Shown here piece by piece: positions 24,946 through 32,477 of a stretch of DNA of 43,326 nucleotides. The first letter of the stretch is position 1. Every line of letters begins with the position of its first letter. The DNA comes from a virus, in IMG/VR virus record IMGVR_UViG_3300025030_000202, positions 1 through 43,326 of that record; one strand, given 5' to 3'. A model generated the notes under the pieces. It had not been told where the DNA came from and searched no databases. It saw only the letters and a list, made by a program, of their open reading frames with translations. The position numbers were made by a program, and so were the translations under genes.

Positions 24946-25236
24946 ATGAACGACAATCAACGCACCGATGCCATAGCCCGTGTACCAGCCTGCACCGAGC
25001 GGCTGCGAGCGCGCTATCACGCTATCATCTTCACCGGCCTAAGCGAGCGCGTTATCACCGAGCAACGCCCTAACCCCACGTCGCCCTACACCATGGACAC
25101 ATGCGACGTGCTCGTAGTAGTCGCGCGCTATCGCGTGCAGGATCGGCCACGTGGGCGTCACTATGACGCCGCATATCGCCTGTGGGATTACGAACTCGCG
25201 CGCGTTCCCAACACGCATTGGGACCGCCGCGACTAG
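24946..25236 (+). CDS. Hypothetical protein
   Basis: 96 aa from the ATG at 24946 (MNDNQRTDAIARVPACTERL), chosen for CCAGGAGC upstream. First gene of a GC-rich block (24946-28397). The sequence (YHAIIFTGLSERVITEQRPN...CDVLVVVARYRVQDRPRGR) shows alternating strands but no known family. Confidence 0.6.
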   Translation: MNDNQRTDAIARVPACTERLRARYHAIIFTGLSERVITEQRPNPTSPYTMDTCDVLVVVARYRVQDRPRGRHYDAAYRLWDYELARVPNTHWDRRD

Positions 25237-25273
25237 GTGGCAGCTAACTCTATCTCTAAGAAAGGATTACATC

Positions 25274-25411
25274 ATGAAACACTACCGTATCACGCTCATC
25301 ATGCAGGATGGGGAAACGCTCACCCACGCGTATTTCTCCGAACTACAGATGTGGGCGCTATTGGAGGCGCTATGGGCCGATATCGCCGCTTTCGTCTGTC
25401 AGGCAGTCTAA
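25274..25411 (+). CDS. Small hypothetical protein
   Basis: 45 aa, MKHYRITLIMQDGETLTHAY, ending AFVCQAV. AAAGGATT upstream. The start (MK-H/R) and leader are shared with the next two genes, suggesting a duplicated gene set. Confidence 0.5.
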   Translation: MKHYRITLIMQDGETLTHAYFSELQMWALLEALWADIAAFVCQAV

Positions 25412-25434
25412 CTCTAGATCTAAGGAAGGACACC

Positions 25435-25692
25435 ATGAAACGCTGTTATGCTCGCCTGACACGCGGCCTGGCTTTTGCCGCGCGCACTTCACATCGCTAC
25501 CATATACCATATCTCATGGATGGTAAAATCTGCTACAAGCGCAGACTCTACAGCCGACCTGCATCGAATCGCCTACGGGACGCCGATCTGTGGGTACCCG
25601 ACCCGTGGCACGCCACACTATCTGATCTCGCCCATCACTCACGCCTATATCGAAGGCGTCCACGTGTGGAACTAAGGAAGATCACACCATGA
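25435..25692 (+). CDS. Small hypothetical protein, possibly frameshifted
   Basis: 85 aa, MKRCYARLTRGLAFAARTSH; AAGGAAGGACACC before ATG. The C-terminal half in this frame is unusually Arg-rich. An overlapping frame ends HAYIEGVHVWN with a TAA directly before the next gene's GGAAG, exactly as the previous gene ends, so a frameshift inside this gene is possible. Confidence 0.4.
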   Translation: MKRCYARLTRGLAFAARTSHRYHIPYLMDGKICYKRRLYSRPASNRLRDADLWVPDPWHATLSDLAHHSRLYRRRPRVELRKITP

Positions 25693-25958
25693 AACACCAT
25701 CGCATCACCGCTCAGGATGGCAAGTTGGCGCAGGCTATAACCGCGCTGACAGGTCCGCTTTTGCGGATTCCGAAACCTCGCACCGTGGAGTATTCGCAGA
25801 TCATGGCCAACTTGGACGACATTATATCAATTGCCGAGCACGCTCAGGTAGCGGCGTACGCGCTACTTTGCGCCGACAATGAACTTGCTGCGGTGATCAA
25901 GTTGCGTAACGCGGCCATCGAGGTCTTCAACCTCGTTGACCCCTACACTCAGATCTAG
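25689..25958 (+). CDS. Hypothetical helical protein
   Basis: 89 aa, MKHHRITAQDGKLAQAITAL. Mostly helical (ISIAEHAQVAAYALLCADNELAAVIKLRNAAIEV). GGAAGATCACACC before ATG; overlaps the previous ORF by 4 nt. No family recognised. Confidence 0.6.
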   Translation: MKHHRITAQDGKLAQAITALTGPLLRIPKPRTVEYSQIMANLDDIISIAEHAQVAAYALLCADNELAAVIKLRNAAIEVFNLVDPYTQI

Positions 25959-25972
25959 GCAGGAGGGCAGGG

Positions 25973-26227
25973 ATGACTTCAAGCGCCAGGATCTACATGA
26001 GATATACAATCACAAACGGCGGCATCGAGAAATCCGAAACTGGCGAGTATGCAACATGGGCCGCTGCTCTGATTGTATGGCAGCGCCAGTGTGCTGAATC
26101 AAACGCCGGCATGCCAGAGGCAAAACGCCAACTCCAGAAGCGTGTCGAGAGTGGCATTCACATGGCGCCCATCAGCAACCCCAACCGCCGCAACACCTGG
26201 AACGACGAGCCGCCAATGAACGAGTGA
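25973..26227 (+). CDS. Hypothetical protein
   Basis: 84 aa, MTSSARIYMRYTITNGGIEK. Strong site GGAGGGCAGGG before ATG. Pattern beta-strand then helix (EYATWAAALIVWQRQCAES). No family recognised. Confidence 0.6.
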   Translation: MTSSARIYMRYTITNGGIEKSETGEYATWAAALIVWQRQCAESNAGMPEAKRQLQKRVESGIHMAPISNPNRRNTWNDEPPMNE

Positions 26228-26274
26228 CACGCACTCGTCTTCCGGGCTGGCATCCCGATACCACTGCCAGGAGC

Positions 26275-26514
26275 ATGATGGAGATTATCATAGAAATAGT
26301 GCAGAATGTCGAATTCGGGAAGAACAACGAATTTGTGCTGGCGCCAGGCACGCGTTTGCCGGCGCAGCCAGGCGACAAGAACTTCGCGTATTTCGTCCGC
26401 GTCGGGCAGGAACGCGTAGGCATCCTGCGCGGAGAATTCTACGTCGTCGGTGGCGCGCCACTCGTCTTCACCCTCTCGTCCGGTACCTATAAGATCGAAA
26501 GCGCTTTTTCCTGA
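26275..26514 (+). CDS. Hypothetical protein
   Basis: 79 aa from the first ATG of MMEIIIEIVQNVEFGK; AGGAG lies next to it, so the second ATG (26278) may be used. Beta-rich (FVLAPGTRLPAQPGDKNFAYF; FYVVGGAPLVFTLSSGTYKI). A GTG at 26224 overlapping the previous stop is another possible start. Confidence 0.5.
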   Translation: MMEIIIEIVQNVEFGKNNEFVLAPGTRLPAQPGDKNFAYFVRVGQERVGILRGEFYVVGGAPLVFTLSSGTYKIESAFS

Positions 26515-26661
26515 AAGCCTATCGGTCATCCCACTATATCCAGATTGAGGAGTCTAACGCCAACTAGCAATTTCCCTCTTGCCCATGGGCGCGCGTCCGT
26601 GGGCAATGGGGAGCATACTAGTATGTTCCGCGCATATGATACTCTATGGGAGGAAGCCACC

Positions 26662-27126
26662 ATGAAACTCCGTGTCGCGTATCGAACTCGTTTCGCAGAG
26701 CGAATTATCGTAAAGCCGCGCATTCTCACTCCTACTCCTGGACGTATCGCTGCGCTCTATCGTTACGCCAACGAATTATGTATGGTAATGTATGGCTATC
26801 AATATTTCTGGTATTCCGACAGTGACGACAGCGTCGAGTTCCTGAAGGATTCTGCTGGTCGCATCTCCGTCATCATTGCTCACGCCACCGAGAGCGGCTA
26901 TATGCCGGAGTTGGCGAAAGTCATTCGGCTGTTGGCAAGAAACCCCGCCGCGTTAATTGTGGTATGTCATCCCAAACAGGCGCGCGAAACCTGTCGTCAA
27001 ATTCATTGTGACAGCATTGGCCGCCAAATCTATGGCGATTGGGAGGGTCGAACTCTTACCAAAATCTACAACACGGATGCCAGTGAGAAGCGTGTAATAC
27101 TAAAAGTCTATCGGTCGCCCTGCTAA
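26662..27126 (+). CDS. Hypothetical protein
   Basis: 154 aa from the ATG at 26662 (MKLRVAYRTRFAERIIVKPR), with GGGAGGAAG upstream. The C-terminal part (MPELAKVIRLLARNPAALIVVCHPKQARETCRQIHCDS) looks like an alpha/beta fold; IVVCHPKQ could be a nucleotide-binding strand-loop but lacks a full Walker motif. Unknown role. Confidence 0.55.
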   Translation: MKLRVAYRTRFAERIIVKPRILTPTPGRIAALYRYANELCMVMYGYQYFWYSDSDDSVEFLKDSAGRISVIIAHATESGYMPELAKVIRLLARNPAALIVVCHPKQARETCRQIHCDSIGRQIYGDWEGRTLTKIYNTDASEKRVILKVYRSPC

Positions 27127-27149
27127 CGCTCAGCCTTCTACACTGCTTG

Positions 27150-27178
27150 TTGACACGACGTGTGATTTGTGCTATAAT
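27150..27178 (+). promoter_or_regulatory. Consensus sigma70 promoter
   Basis: TTGACA, 17-nt spacer, TATAAT: a perfect consensus, about 60 nt before the gene at 27240. It probably drives strong expression of that gene alone, since a terminator follows it. Confidence 0.92.
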
Positions 27179-27239
27179 CAGTGTAGTGGAATGAGCGGTA
27201 GTAGCCGCTCAGAACCTTATATCAGAATGGAGCAACATC

Positions 27240-28397
27240 ATGGCTAGCAACAAGACCCCCACAGTCGCGAGTGCGGTCACGACAGAAGTTCAGCCGTTCC
27301 AGGCCAACGTGGCCGGCGAGGCGCTGATGATTCCAGGTAGCGCTGGAATGATCGTGGAACGATTCATGCAGAGTTTCGAGGCGCGCAAGGGCTTGCCGCA
27401 CGTCTTCGACCCCATTCCGGGCGAGAACGACGGCGATCGCGCCCTCTATATCTCGGCGGAACTCCGTCTTTGGGCAGTAGATGGCAAGGCCACGCGCCAC
27501 GAACGCGAATCGCGTATGGCAGAACTCCTCGCTGCCGTGCCCGACTCGCTCATCGGCAAGGGGTGCGCGTACCCAACGTTCGCTGATTTGTGTCGGGTGC
27601 ACTTCGGCGAGGATTACACGCCTGGCTATCTCGACGCGATGCGCAAGGCGTGGCGCGACCCGGAGCATAGGAAGGTGCTTCTGCGCTGGGGCGTGAATGG
27701 CGTTGTGGCTTGGAAACGCATCCAGGCTACGCTCTCGAGCGATGAAAAGCCGACCTTTTACCGCCTGGCCTTCGAGGGCGGGCGACTCGACGAGCAAGAC
27801 GCGGCATCGCTCTATATCGGCGCCGCACCTTTCCGACGCTCGGGTAGTCTCCAACTTGTAGCCGATGCGATTGTCGCCGCTCGGCCTAAGAAAGTCGTCG
27901 AGGAGCCAGCAGAGGGCGGCAAGCCGCGCACGCCATCAGGTCCAGCGCAACCCGGTGCGGAGCCACCTAGTAGCCCCAAACCTCGTTCGGTAGGTTCGCC
28001 GACGTGGCCCTTGACAAGCGCGGCGGGTGAGCCAGGCGAAACGGCGACGTTCACTGCCGCCATCGACATGCAGAAAATCGCGGCGGGTGATACCCGTGAA
28101 CAGGTGCGGGCATATAATGCCGCGGTTCACGCGCTAGAATCGATTGGAGAGGCCATCAGGCTGGCCAGGATGGCCGCCACATACTTGGACCGGAATCTAG
28201 TTGCCCTGCGGACTGCGAAGGCGTTGGATGAGGCGGCCTGGAAGGCTCACACCGAAATTGTGACGCGCGACGTGGGGCCAGCCTGGCAGACCTATTTGGC
28301 GGGTGCGGAGCGTGCCCGCTTGGATGAGGATGCCAAGGCCAAAGCCGCGCTCGCGGAGCCGATCAAGGAACAGCTTCCGTCTAGCGTCAAGAAATAG
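27240..28397 (+). CDS. Unknown protein, strongly expressed monocistronic gene
   Basis: 385 aa, MASNKTPTVASAVTTEVQPF. Three parts: residues 1-200 globular (VERFMQSFEARKGLPHVFDP; YPTFADLCRVHFGEDYTPG), 215-265 Pro/Gly-rich linker (EEPAEGGKPRTPSGPAQPG), and 270-385 helical and charged (YNAAVHALESIGEAIRLARM), ending KEQLPSSVKK. AATGGAGCAACATC before ATG. A perfect promoter and a perfect terminator flank it. An ssDNA-binding or early structural role is conceivable but not shown. Confidence 0.7.
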   Translation: MASNKTPTVASAVTTEVQPFQANVAGEALMIPGSAGMIVERFMQSFEARKGLPHVFDPIPGENDGDRALYISAELRLWAVDGKATRHERESRMAELLAAVPDSLIGKGCAYPTFADLCRVHFGEDYTPGYLDAMRKAWRDPEHRKVLLRWGVNGVVAWKRIQATLSSDEKPTFYRLAFEGGRLDEQDAASLYIGAAPFRRSGSLQLVADAIVAARPKKVVEEPAEGGKPRTPSGPAQPGAEPPSSPKPRSVGSPTWPLTSAAGEPGETATFTAAIDMQKIAAGDTREQVRAYNAAVHALESIGEAIRLARMAATYLDRNLVALRTAKALDEAAWKAHTEIVTRDVGPAWQTYLAGAERARLDEDAKAKAALAEPIKEQLPSSVKK

Positions 28398-28415
28398 CTG
28401 TTCCTCTTCTCTCGG

Positions 28416-28447
28416 ACCCTCCCCCTCAAAAGGGAGGGTTTCTTTTT
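28416..28447 (+). terminator. Intrinsic terminator
   Basis: ACCCTCCC - CCTCAAAA - GGGAGGGT, then TTCTTTTT. Eight-bp GC-rich stem directly after the 27240 gene. Confidence 0.95.
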
Positions 28448-28550
28448 GTCTCCATGGCGAAAGAAAATTTCATCATACTCTTGCTTGCGGCGCAAAGTTT
28501 CGTCGTGGGCTAACCGCCTGGACTTGACATAATCTTGTATGCTATCGCCT

Positions 28551-28763
28551 GGTATACGGTATACCACAAGAGTGTAACTGTCGGTGTGCACAGGCATTTT
28601 TGGGCAGTTTTGACTAGTCCAGACTGTTAGTATACGCGCGGCGTTTTTCAGTAAGTTTCGCAAAAGTCTGGCTAGCACTCACGTTCCGAGACACATTATG
28701 TCAACTAGAACGCATATTCTAATATTATGGTATACGGTATACCACAGGAGTGTAACTGTCGGT
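28551..28763. promoter_or_regulatory. Twin operator-like palindromes in a repeated intergenic segment
   Basis: GGTATACGGTATACC (two GGTATAC half-sites around a central G) occurs at 28551-28565 and 28729-28743. Both are followed by CACARGAGTGTAACTGTCGGT. A weaker third echo (GTATAACTGTCATCAGGCAT) is at about 28861. The gap 28398-29052 also holds TTGACATAAT at 28524 and 28695 (reverse), a degenerate interleaved palindrome at 28786-28855, and no gene I can support. It looks like a control region with repressor sites. Confidence 0.6.
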
Positions 28764-28974
28764 ACATATAGGCATTTTTTAGGCTATGGTCCGTTAGGGT
28801 CCCGTTTCGGAACGCGACCATGATTTCCTGCTCCGCATGTGCCGGAACAGGATCCTAAAGCGTATAACTGTCATCAGGCATCAGCATTTTTTAGTAAGTT
28901 CGCCACATATGTTCCGTAATGGTTCCATTCCGGTATCTGCTTTATTATATTATCAGCAGCCATCTACAAGCCAC

Positions 28975-29003
28975 TTGACAAGATCAGCTAATTATGGTAT
29001 AGT
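28975..29003 (+). promoter_or_regulatory. Sigma70-type promoter
   Basis: TTGACA, 17 nt, TATAGT. It drives the small genes from 29053 on. Confidence 0.88.
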
Positions 29004-29052
29004 ATAGTTGGTAATAAATACAACCATTCTCGTTCTGGGAAGGAGCGCCATC

Positions 29053-29318
29053 ATGTGGGAATGCATTGCGAGGAATATCGTCAAGAACTATCCGAGCGCC
29101 TCAAAAGACTTTCAGATCAAGCTGTTTTGTGCCGCGTTAGACTGTGATGTAGAGAGTGCCAGGTATTACTCGAAGACGCCTGGATACCTACTAAGTTGAA
29201 GGAGCAGGTTGCCGCTATCACAGTGCTGCTTGAAGCGCATCTAACACGCGCGTGTAATGAGGAATATTACACACGTGTTACTGAATTTTACAATTGGTTG
29301 CAAGGTATCTCGGAATAG
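29053..29318 (+). pseudogene. Small gene broken by a frame problem or in-frame TGA
   Basis: The AAGGAGCGCCATCATG context points to the ATG at 29053, giving 48 aa (MWECIARNIVKNYPSASKDF) and a stop at 29197. A second frame from the ATG at 29061 reads like a real helical protein for 85 codons (MHCEEYRQELSERLKRLSDQ ... LLEDAWIPTKLKEQVAAITV ... NWLQGISE, stop 29316) but contains one TGA at 29145. Decay, a sequencing error or recoding are all possible. Confidence 0.45.
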
Positions 29319-29408
29319 TTAGCCGCTATGTCCCGTTCCGGGACGGAACATAGTTGAATTCTGTGAGTTAGCACACACTAACTTGCAGTGCTTAGCGGCT
29401 AACTATTC
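29313..29408. repeat. Nested inverted repeats enclosing an interleaved palindrome
   Basis: Outer 16-bp arms GAATAGTTAGCCGCTA (29313-29328) and its complement (29393-29408). Inside are the interleaved palindrome 29326-29353 (A=GTCCC, B=GTTCC, A'=GGGAC, B'=GGAAC; core 29330-29349) and a hairpin AGTTAG-CACACA-CTAACT (29366-29383). The left arm overlaps the stop of the upstream ORF. Confidence 0.85.
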
Positions 29409-29425
29409 TATAGCAAGGAGGTACT

Positions 29426-29632
29426 ATGGCTCCACCTAAACAAGGCGGACAAGGCAAGCTCAACAAAGATGGTAGTAGCGCACACTTTACTTTGTGGCGT
29501 ACCAACGACGACGATGGCAGCAGTGAGCGCATTTCCTGGCAGCAATATGAAGATGGCTCCCAAAAGAACGTCCATCACACCAATCAAAAAGACAATTCCC
29601 ACAGCAATGATGGACGTTGGCGCAAGCCATAA
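29426..29632 (+). CDS. Small hydrophilic protein
   Basis: 68 aa, MAPPKQGGQGKLNKDGSSAH, rich in Gln, Asn, Asp, Ser, Lys and His; probably an extended or beta protein. Very strong site AAGGAGGTACT before ATG. No family recognised. Confidence 0.6.
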   Translation: MAPPKQGGQGKLNKDGSSAHFTLWRTNDDDGSSERISWQQYEDGSQKNVHHTNQKDNSHSNDGRWRKP

Positions 29633-29682
29633 GGCAAGGGATGGTGGCCGTGGTAGTAGCGGCCTGGAGTAAGATTGTTATC

Positions 29683-29940
29683 ATGTGCGGTCTGCATGTA
29701 GCAATCAGCAGTTTCCTTACACCGTGTCGAAAGATATATGGCTTTATGCCATATCAAGTCGGTGCATCCCTTCATTTGTATCATGTGTAGTAGCAAACGC
29801 CACAATATCCCTTGCGGGACGCGGTGGTAAGTCGCTCTCAATATGTGATGAGCATATTGGTGTCATTGACGGAGCGCCTGACAGCTAATTACTATAGTAT
29901 TCTCGCGAGAGTACTCGATCTGGCCGCGTTAGCTTTTTGA
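29683..29940 (+). other. Unresolved coding-like stretch
   Basis: Three short frames overlap: ATG 29683 (MCGLHVAISSFLTPCRKIYG, stops 29791), a GTG frame ending FVSCVVANATISLAGRGGKS...IDGAPDS at 29888, and a frame ending LDLAALAF at 29940, whose last codons repeat those of the 30004 gene. Decayed or duplicated coding sequence; I cannot choose a gene. Confidence 0.3.
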
Positions 29941-30000
29941 AAATAAACCGTAACTGATAATAACTGATAGTTACGGTTTATTTTCAAAAAAGGAGCTAAC
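29920..30000. repeat. Inverted repeat, copy 1 (loop orientation 1)
   Basis: 22-bp arms (29934-29955 and 29969-29990) around a 13-nt loop GATAATAACTGAT, with outer arms GTTAGC / GCTAAC (29928-29933, 29995-30000). AGGAG, the ribosome site of the 30004 gene, sits between the inner and outer right arms. The 36-bp left part 29920-29955 is repeated at 30154-30189. Confidence 0.9.
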
Positions 30001-30003
30001 AAC

Positions 30004-30174
30004 ATGCAAGAGTATGCGGTGGTTGTGGATGGAAAGACCATTTGGGTATCGGCTTATGACGCCCAACAAGCCTATCAACTTGTGGTTGAACAACTAGAGC
30101 GCGCGGCCCTCTTGTCGTTGTCTAACGTGGTAGTATACGAAACAAAACTGGTGCTGGCCGCGTTAGCTTTTTGA
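30004..30174 (+). CDS. Small hypothetical protein between two hairpins
   Basis: 56 aa, MQEYAVVVDGKTIWVSAYDA, then AYQLVVEQLERAALLSLSNV, ending VLAALAF. It looks like a small alpha/beta fold of the kind often seen in phage (V.V.G..I.V.A.D...A...). AGGAGCTAACAAC before ATG. Its stop lies in the left arm of the second hairpin, so translation start and end are both in hairpin sequence. Confidence 0.6.
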   Translation: MQEYAVVVDGKTIWVSAYDAQQAYQLVVEQLERAALLSLSNVVVYETKLVLAALAF

Positions 30175-30222
30175 AAATAAACCGTAACTATCAGTTATTA
30201 TCAGTTACGGTTTATTTTCAAA
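30154..30222. repeat. Inverted repeat, copy 2 (loop inverted)
   Basis: Same arms (30170-30189 and 30203-30222), but the 13-nt loop is ATCAGTTATTATC, the exact reverse complement of the loop in copy 1, while the left flank has the same orientation in both. The outer right arm is missing. Confidence 0.9.
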
Positions 30223-30250
30223 TTGGACCATATTGTATTAGAGGCGCATC

Positions 30251-30334
30251 ATGTTAGCCAAAGCGATTCTCATTTATGTTTTATGTGCACTCTTTGTCGT
30301 CATCGGTACACTAACGCTTATGGGCAGATTATAA
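30251..30334 (+). CDS. Single-pass membrane micropeptide
   Basis: 27 aa, MLAKAILIYVLCALFVVIGT then LTLMGRL. Almost wholly one transmembrane helix. Ribosome site weak (GAGGCGCATC). Confidence 0.45.
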   Translation: MLAKAILIYVLCALFVVIGTLTLMGRL

Positions 30335-30446
30335 GCCGAAGAGCACAAGCATGTAGAAGCCATGCGCGACGATGATTTGACTTATGTATGCGTACATCGT
30401 CAGCGATGGTGAAGTGCAAACTGAGAATTCCTGAAGGAGCTTATCA

Positions 30447-30686
30447 ATGGCTAATCGTTCACTATCTACTATCGCACGTGAGATTCGTACTACCTGGCCC
30501 AATGTCGACTATGCGGCCAAACCCTATCTGGATGCCATGAGTACGCTGAACAGTATCAAGGATCCTTATCTTTGCGATACTGCCAGTAGTATTGTAGCAT
30601 ACTTTTTGAGCAATGCCAGTACCTGGCGCGGTGAGGACGCTAAACGCATCAAAAGCGAACTGAGAGGTATGCTGAAGTCTATGTGA
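30447..30686 (+). CDS. Hypothetical helical protein
   Basis: 79 aa, MANRSLSTIAREIRTTWPNV, ending RIKSELRGMLKSM. AAGGAGCTTATCA before ATG. This layout (NVDYAAKPYLDAMSTL; IVAYFLSNASTWRGEDAKRI) is common among small phage-encoded proteins; function unknown. Confidence 0.7.
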   Translation: MANRSLSTIAREIRTTWPNVDYAAKPYLDAMSTLNSIKDPYLCDTASSIVAYFLSNASTWRGEDAKRIKSELRGMLKSM

Positions 30687-30708
30687 TCGCCTATGACGCT
30701 GGCGAGGA

Positions 30709-30740
30709 AACATACTGGAACGGGTCCCTAACGGAAACGT
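30709..30740. repeat. Degenerate relative of the interleaved palindromes
   Basis: AAACATACTGGAACGGG TCCCTAACGGAAACGT carries the CGGAAACAT-type half-sites and GGGTCCC but not a complete A-B-A'-B' order. Upstream of the pentapeptide gene. Confidence 0.4.
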
Positions 30741-30763
30741 AATTGTTATGCAAGGAGTCTATC

Positions 30764-31900
30764 ATGACCCTAGAAGAGCAATTGGCGGCACATCGTAAAT
30801 GGCTAAATGCTGAAGCAGGTGGCACACGAGCTGAGCTTCAAGAAGCCCAGCTTCAGGGCGCTGAGCTTCAGGGCGCTGAGCTTCAAGACGCTGAGCTTCA
30901 AGGCGCTGAGCTTCGAGAAGCTAAGCTTCAAGGCGCTGAGCTTCAAGGCGCTAATCTTCGAGAAGCTAAGCTTCAAGGCGCTAATCTTCAAGGCGCTGAG
31001 CTTCAAGGCGCTAATCTTCGAGAAGCTAATCTTCAAGGCGCTGAGCTTCAAGGCGCTAATCTTCGAGAAGCTGAGCTTCAAGGCGCTAATCTTCAAGGCG
31101 CTGAGCTTCAAGGCGCTAATCTTCAAGAAGCTAATCTTCAAGGCGCTGAGCTTCAAGGCGCTAATCTTCGAGAAGCTAAGCTTCAAGGCGCTGAGCTTCA
31201 AGGCGCTGAGCTTCAAGAAGCTAAGCTTCAAGGCGCTGAGCTTCAAGGCGCTGAGCTTCAAGGCGCTAATCTTCAAGGCGCTGAGCTTCAAGACGCTAAT
31301 CTTCGGGGAGCTAAGCTTCAGGGCGCTGATCTTCGGGGAGCTGATCTTTGGCGAGCTGATCTTTGGCGAGCTGATCTTCAGGGCGCTAAGCTTCAGGGCG
31401 CTAATCTTCAGGGCGCTGATCTTCGGGGAGCTAATCTTCAGGGCGCTGATCTTCGGGGAGCTGATCTTCAGGGCGCTAAGCTTCAGGGCGCTGATCTTCA
31501 GAACGCCGATTTTCAGGGCGCTGAGCTGGGGGATACCTGTTTATCGCCTGATCTACTCCGTTTTCAGCGCGAGTTTGTCGCGGAATGTCCAGCGGTTGCT
31601 GGTTATCGCATGGTCTATCGCGCCAAAACTAGTCAGTACGGTGGCAATATAATCTATGAGGTAGGTAAGCTATATGAGGCGCCCATCCTGTCTTTTAGTT
31701 GTGAAACAGCTTGCCATCCCGGCATCTATGCCGCTTCATGGCGTTGGATGCAAGCTAATATGTCTGGGGTTCCATTGGTCAAATGCCGGGTAGCAGATGG
31801 CGATTGGGTAATTACAGCTAAAGGCGCCATCCGCTGCGCTAAACTTGAAGTGTTAGACGACGTAGAGGAGTCTCATGCTGCTCAAACATCAACTGCCTAA
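30764..31900 (+). CDS. Pentapeptide-repeat protein, long
   Basis: 378 aa from the ATG at 30764 (AAGGAGTCTATC upstream), MTLEEQLAAHRKWLNAEAGG. Residues about 22-255 are some 46 pentapeptide repeats (A-x-L-Q/R-G/E) that form a right-handed quadrilateral beta-helix. The C-terminal about 125 residues (LLRFQREFVAECPAVAGYRM...CRVADGDWVITAKGAIRCA) are a cap domain seen on phage pentapeptide proteins. Such proteins can mimic DNA, for example toward gyrase; the target here is unknown. The 15-bp DNA repeats keep all frames open, producing many false ORFs. Confidence 0.9.
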   Translation: MTLEEQLAAHRKWLNAEAGGTRAELQEAQLQGAELQGAELQDAELQGAELREAKLQGAELQGANLREAKLQGANLQGAELQGANLREANLQGAELQGANLREAELQGANLQGAELQGANLQEANLQGAELQGANLREAKLQGAELQGAELQEAKLQGAELQGAELQGANLQGAELQDANLRGAKLQGADLRGADLWRADLWRADLQGAKLQGANLQGADLRGANLQGADLRGADLQGAKLQGADLQNADFQGAELGDTCLSPDLLRFQREFVAECPAVAGYRMVYRAKTSQYGGNIIYEVGKLYEAPILSFSCETACHPGIYAASWRWMQANMSGVPLVKCRVADGDWVITAKGAIRCAKLEVLDDVEESHAAQTSTA

Positions 31901-32075
31901 CCCGCGCAAACAGGACGCTGAGCCTGTTGACTATACTTATTTGCATTCTGCTAAGAAGTCAACAGGTACCGGCACGCGTCATGAACGACGCCTCCAATAC
32001 AAGATTGGCAATGTGCCAGAATTACCAGAACGGGACTCGGTTGCTAAGCAACGTAAGTTACCTGCTCTCGAATAA
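31875..32075 (+). CDS. Small basic hypothetical protein
   Basis: 66 aa, MLLKHQLPNPRKQDAEPVDY. Overlaps the pentapeptide gene by 26 nt; GAGGAGTCTC before ATG. Lys/Arg-rich and hydrophilic (KKSTGTGTRHERRLQYKIGN). No family recognised. Confidence 0.55.
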   Translation: MLLKHQLPNPRKQDAEPVDYTYLHSAKKSTGTGTRHERRLQYKIGNVPELPERDSVAKQRKLPALE

Positions 32076-32086
32076 AATTGCATAAC

Positions 32087-32156
32087 GCATCAGGGGCGAC
32101 ATGGCGCCGCGCTTAGCATAGCTAAGAAATTGTAGGTTCGATTCCTATCTGATGCT
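32087..32156 (+). ncRNA. tRNA-like RNA with abnormal anticodon arm
   Basis: Acceptor GCATCAG / CTGATGC (7 bp), D-arm GGCG-ACATGG-CGCC, and T-arm GTAGG-TTCGATT-CCTAT joined directly to the acceptor. The middle hairpin is CTTAGC-ATA-GCTAAG, a 6-bp stem with a 3-nt loop. There is no 7-nt anticodon loop and no U33 in any register I tried, so it should not decode. Confidence 0.7.
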
Positions 32157-32206
32157 ATCAACATTACGTAAGCGTACCGCTCTCATAGCAGGCAGCGGGA
32201 GTCATT

Positions 32207-32476
32207 ATGCCGCATATGTATACAGTTCTACAAAATGTCACTACGGGCGCTCTGCCTATTCTTTCCGAGCATAGTGCGTCAGTAACAATTCAGTTATTGA
32301 TCGCACAGTATGAACGCCTAGGTATTGTACCTGACATACATGCTACATGGCAAGTAATTGAAACGCGCTCAATTCATAAAATCGCAGAGCTAGTAGGTAC
32401 AGCAAGTGCGCGTTATGTCAAAGACAATGAGATTCATGCCTATGTTGCGGAGCGCGTACAGTTATTGGAAGAATAA
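32207..32476 (+). CDS. Hypothetical protein
   Basis: 89 aa, MPHMYTVLQNVTTGALPILS, ending EIHAYVAERVQLLEE. GCGGGAGTCATT before ATG. Mostly helical second half. No family recognised. Confidence 0.6.
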   Translation: MPHMYTVLQNVTTGALPILSEHSASVTIQLLIAQYERLGIVPDIHATWQVIETRSIHKIAELVGTASARYVKDNEIHAYVAERVQLLEE

Positions 32477-32477
32477 A

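Noticed and set aside
30803-31652. Long ORFs on both strands within the pentapeptide repeats, and a CRISPR-like look
   Set aside because: The 15-bp repeat unit keeps every frame open. There are no unique spacers, so no CRISPR array.
32087-32156. Functional tRNA with CAT or ATA anticodon
   Set aside because: In every register the loop lacks U33 or needs a broken stem; the 6-bp, 3-nt hairpin is the better fold.
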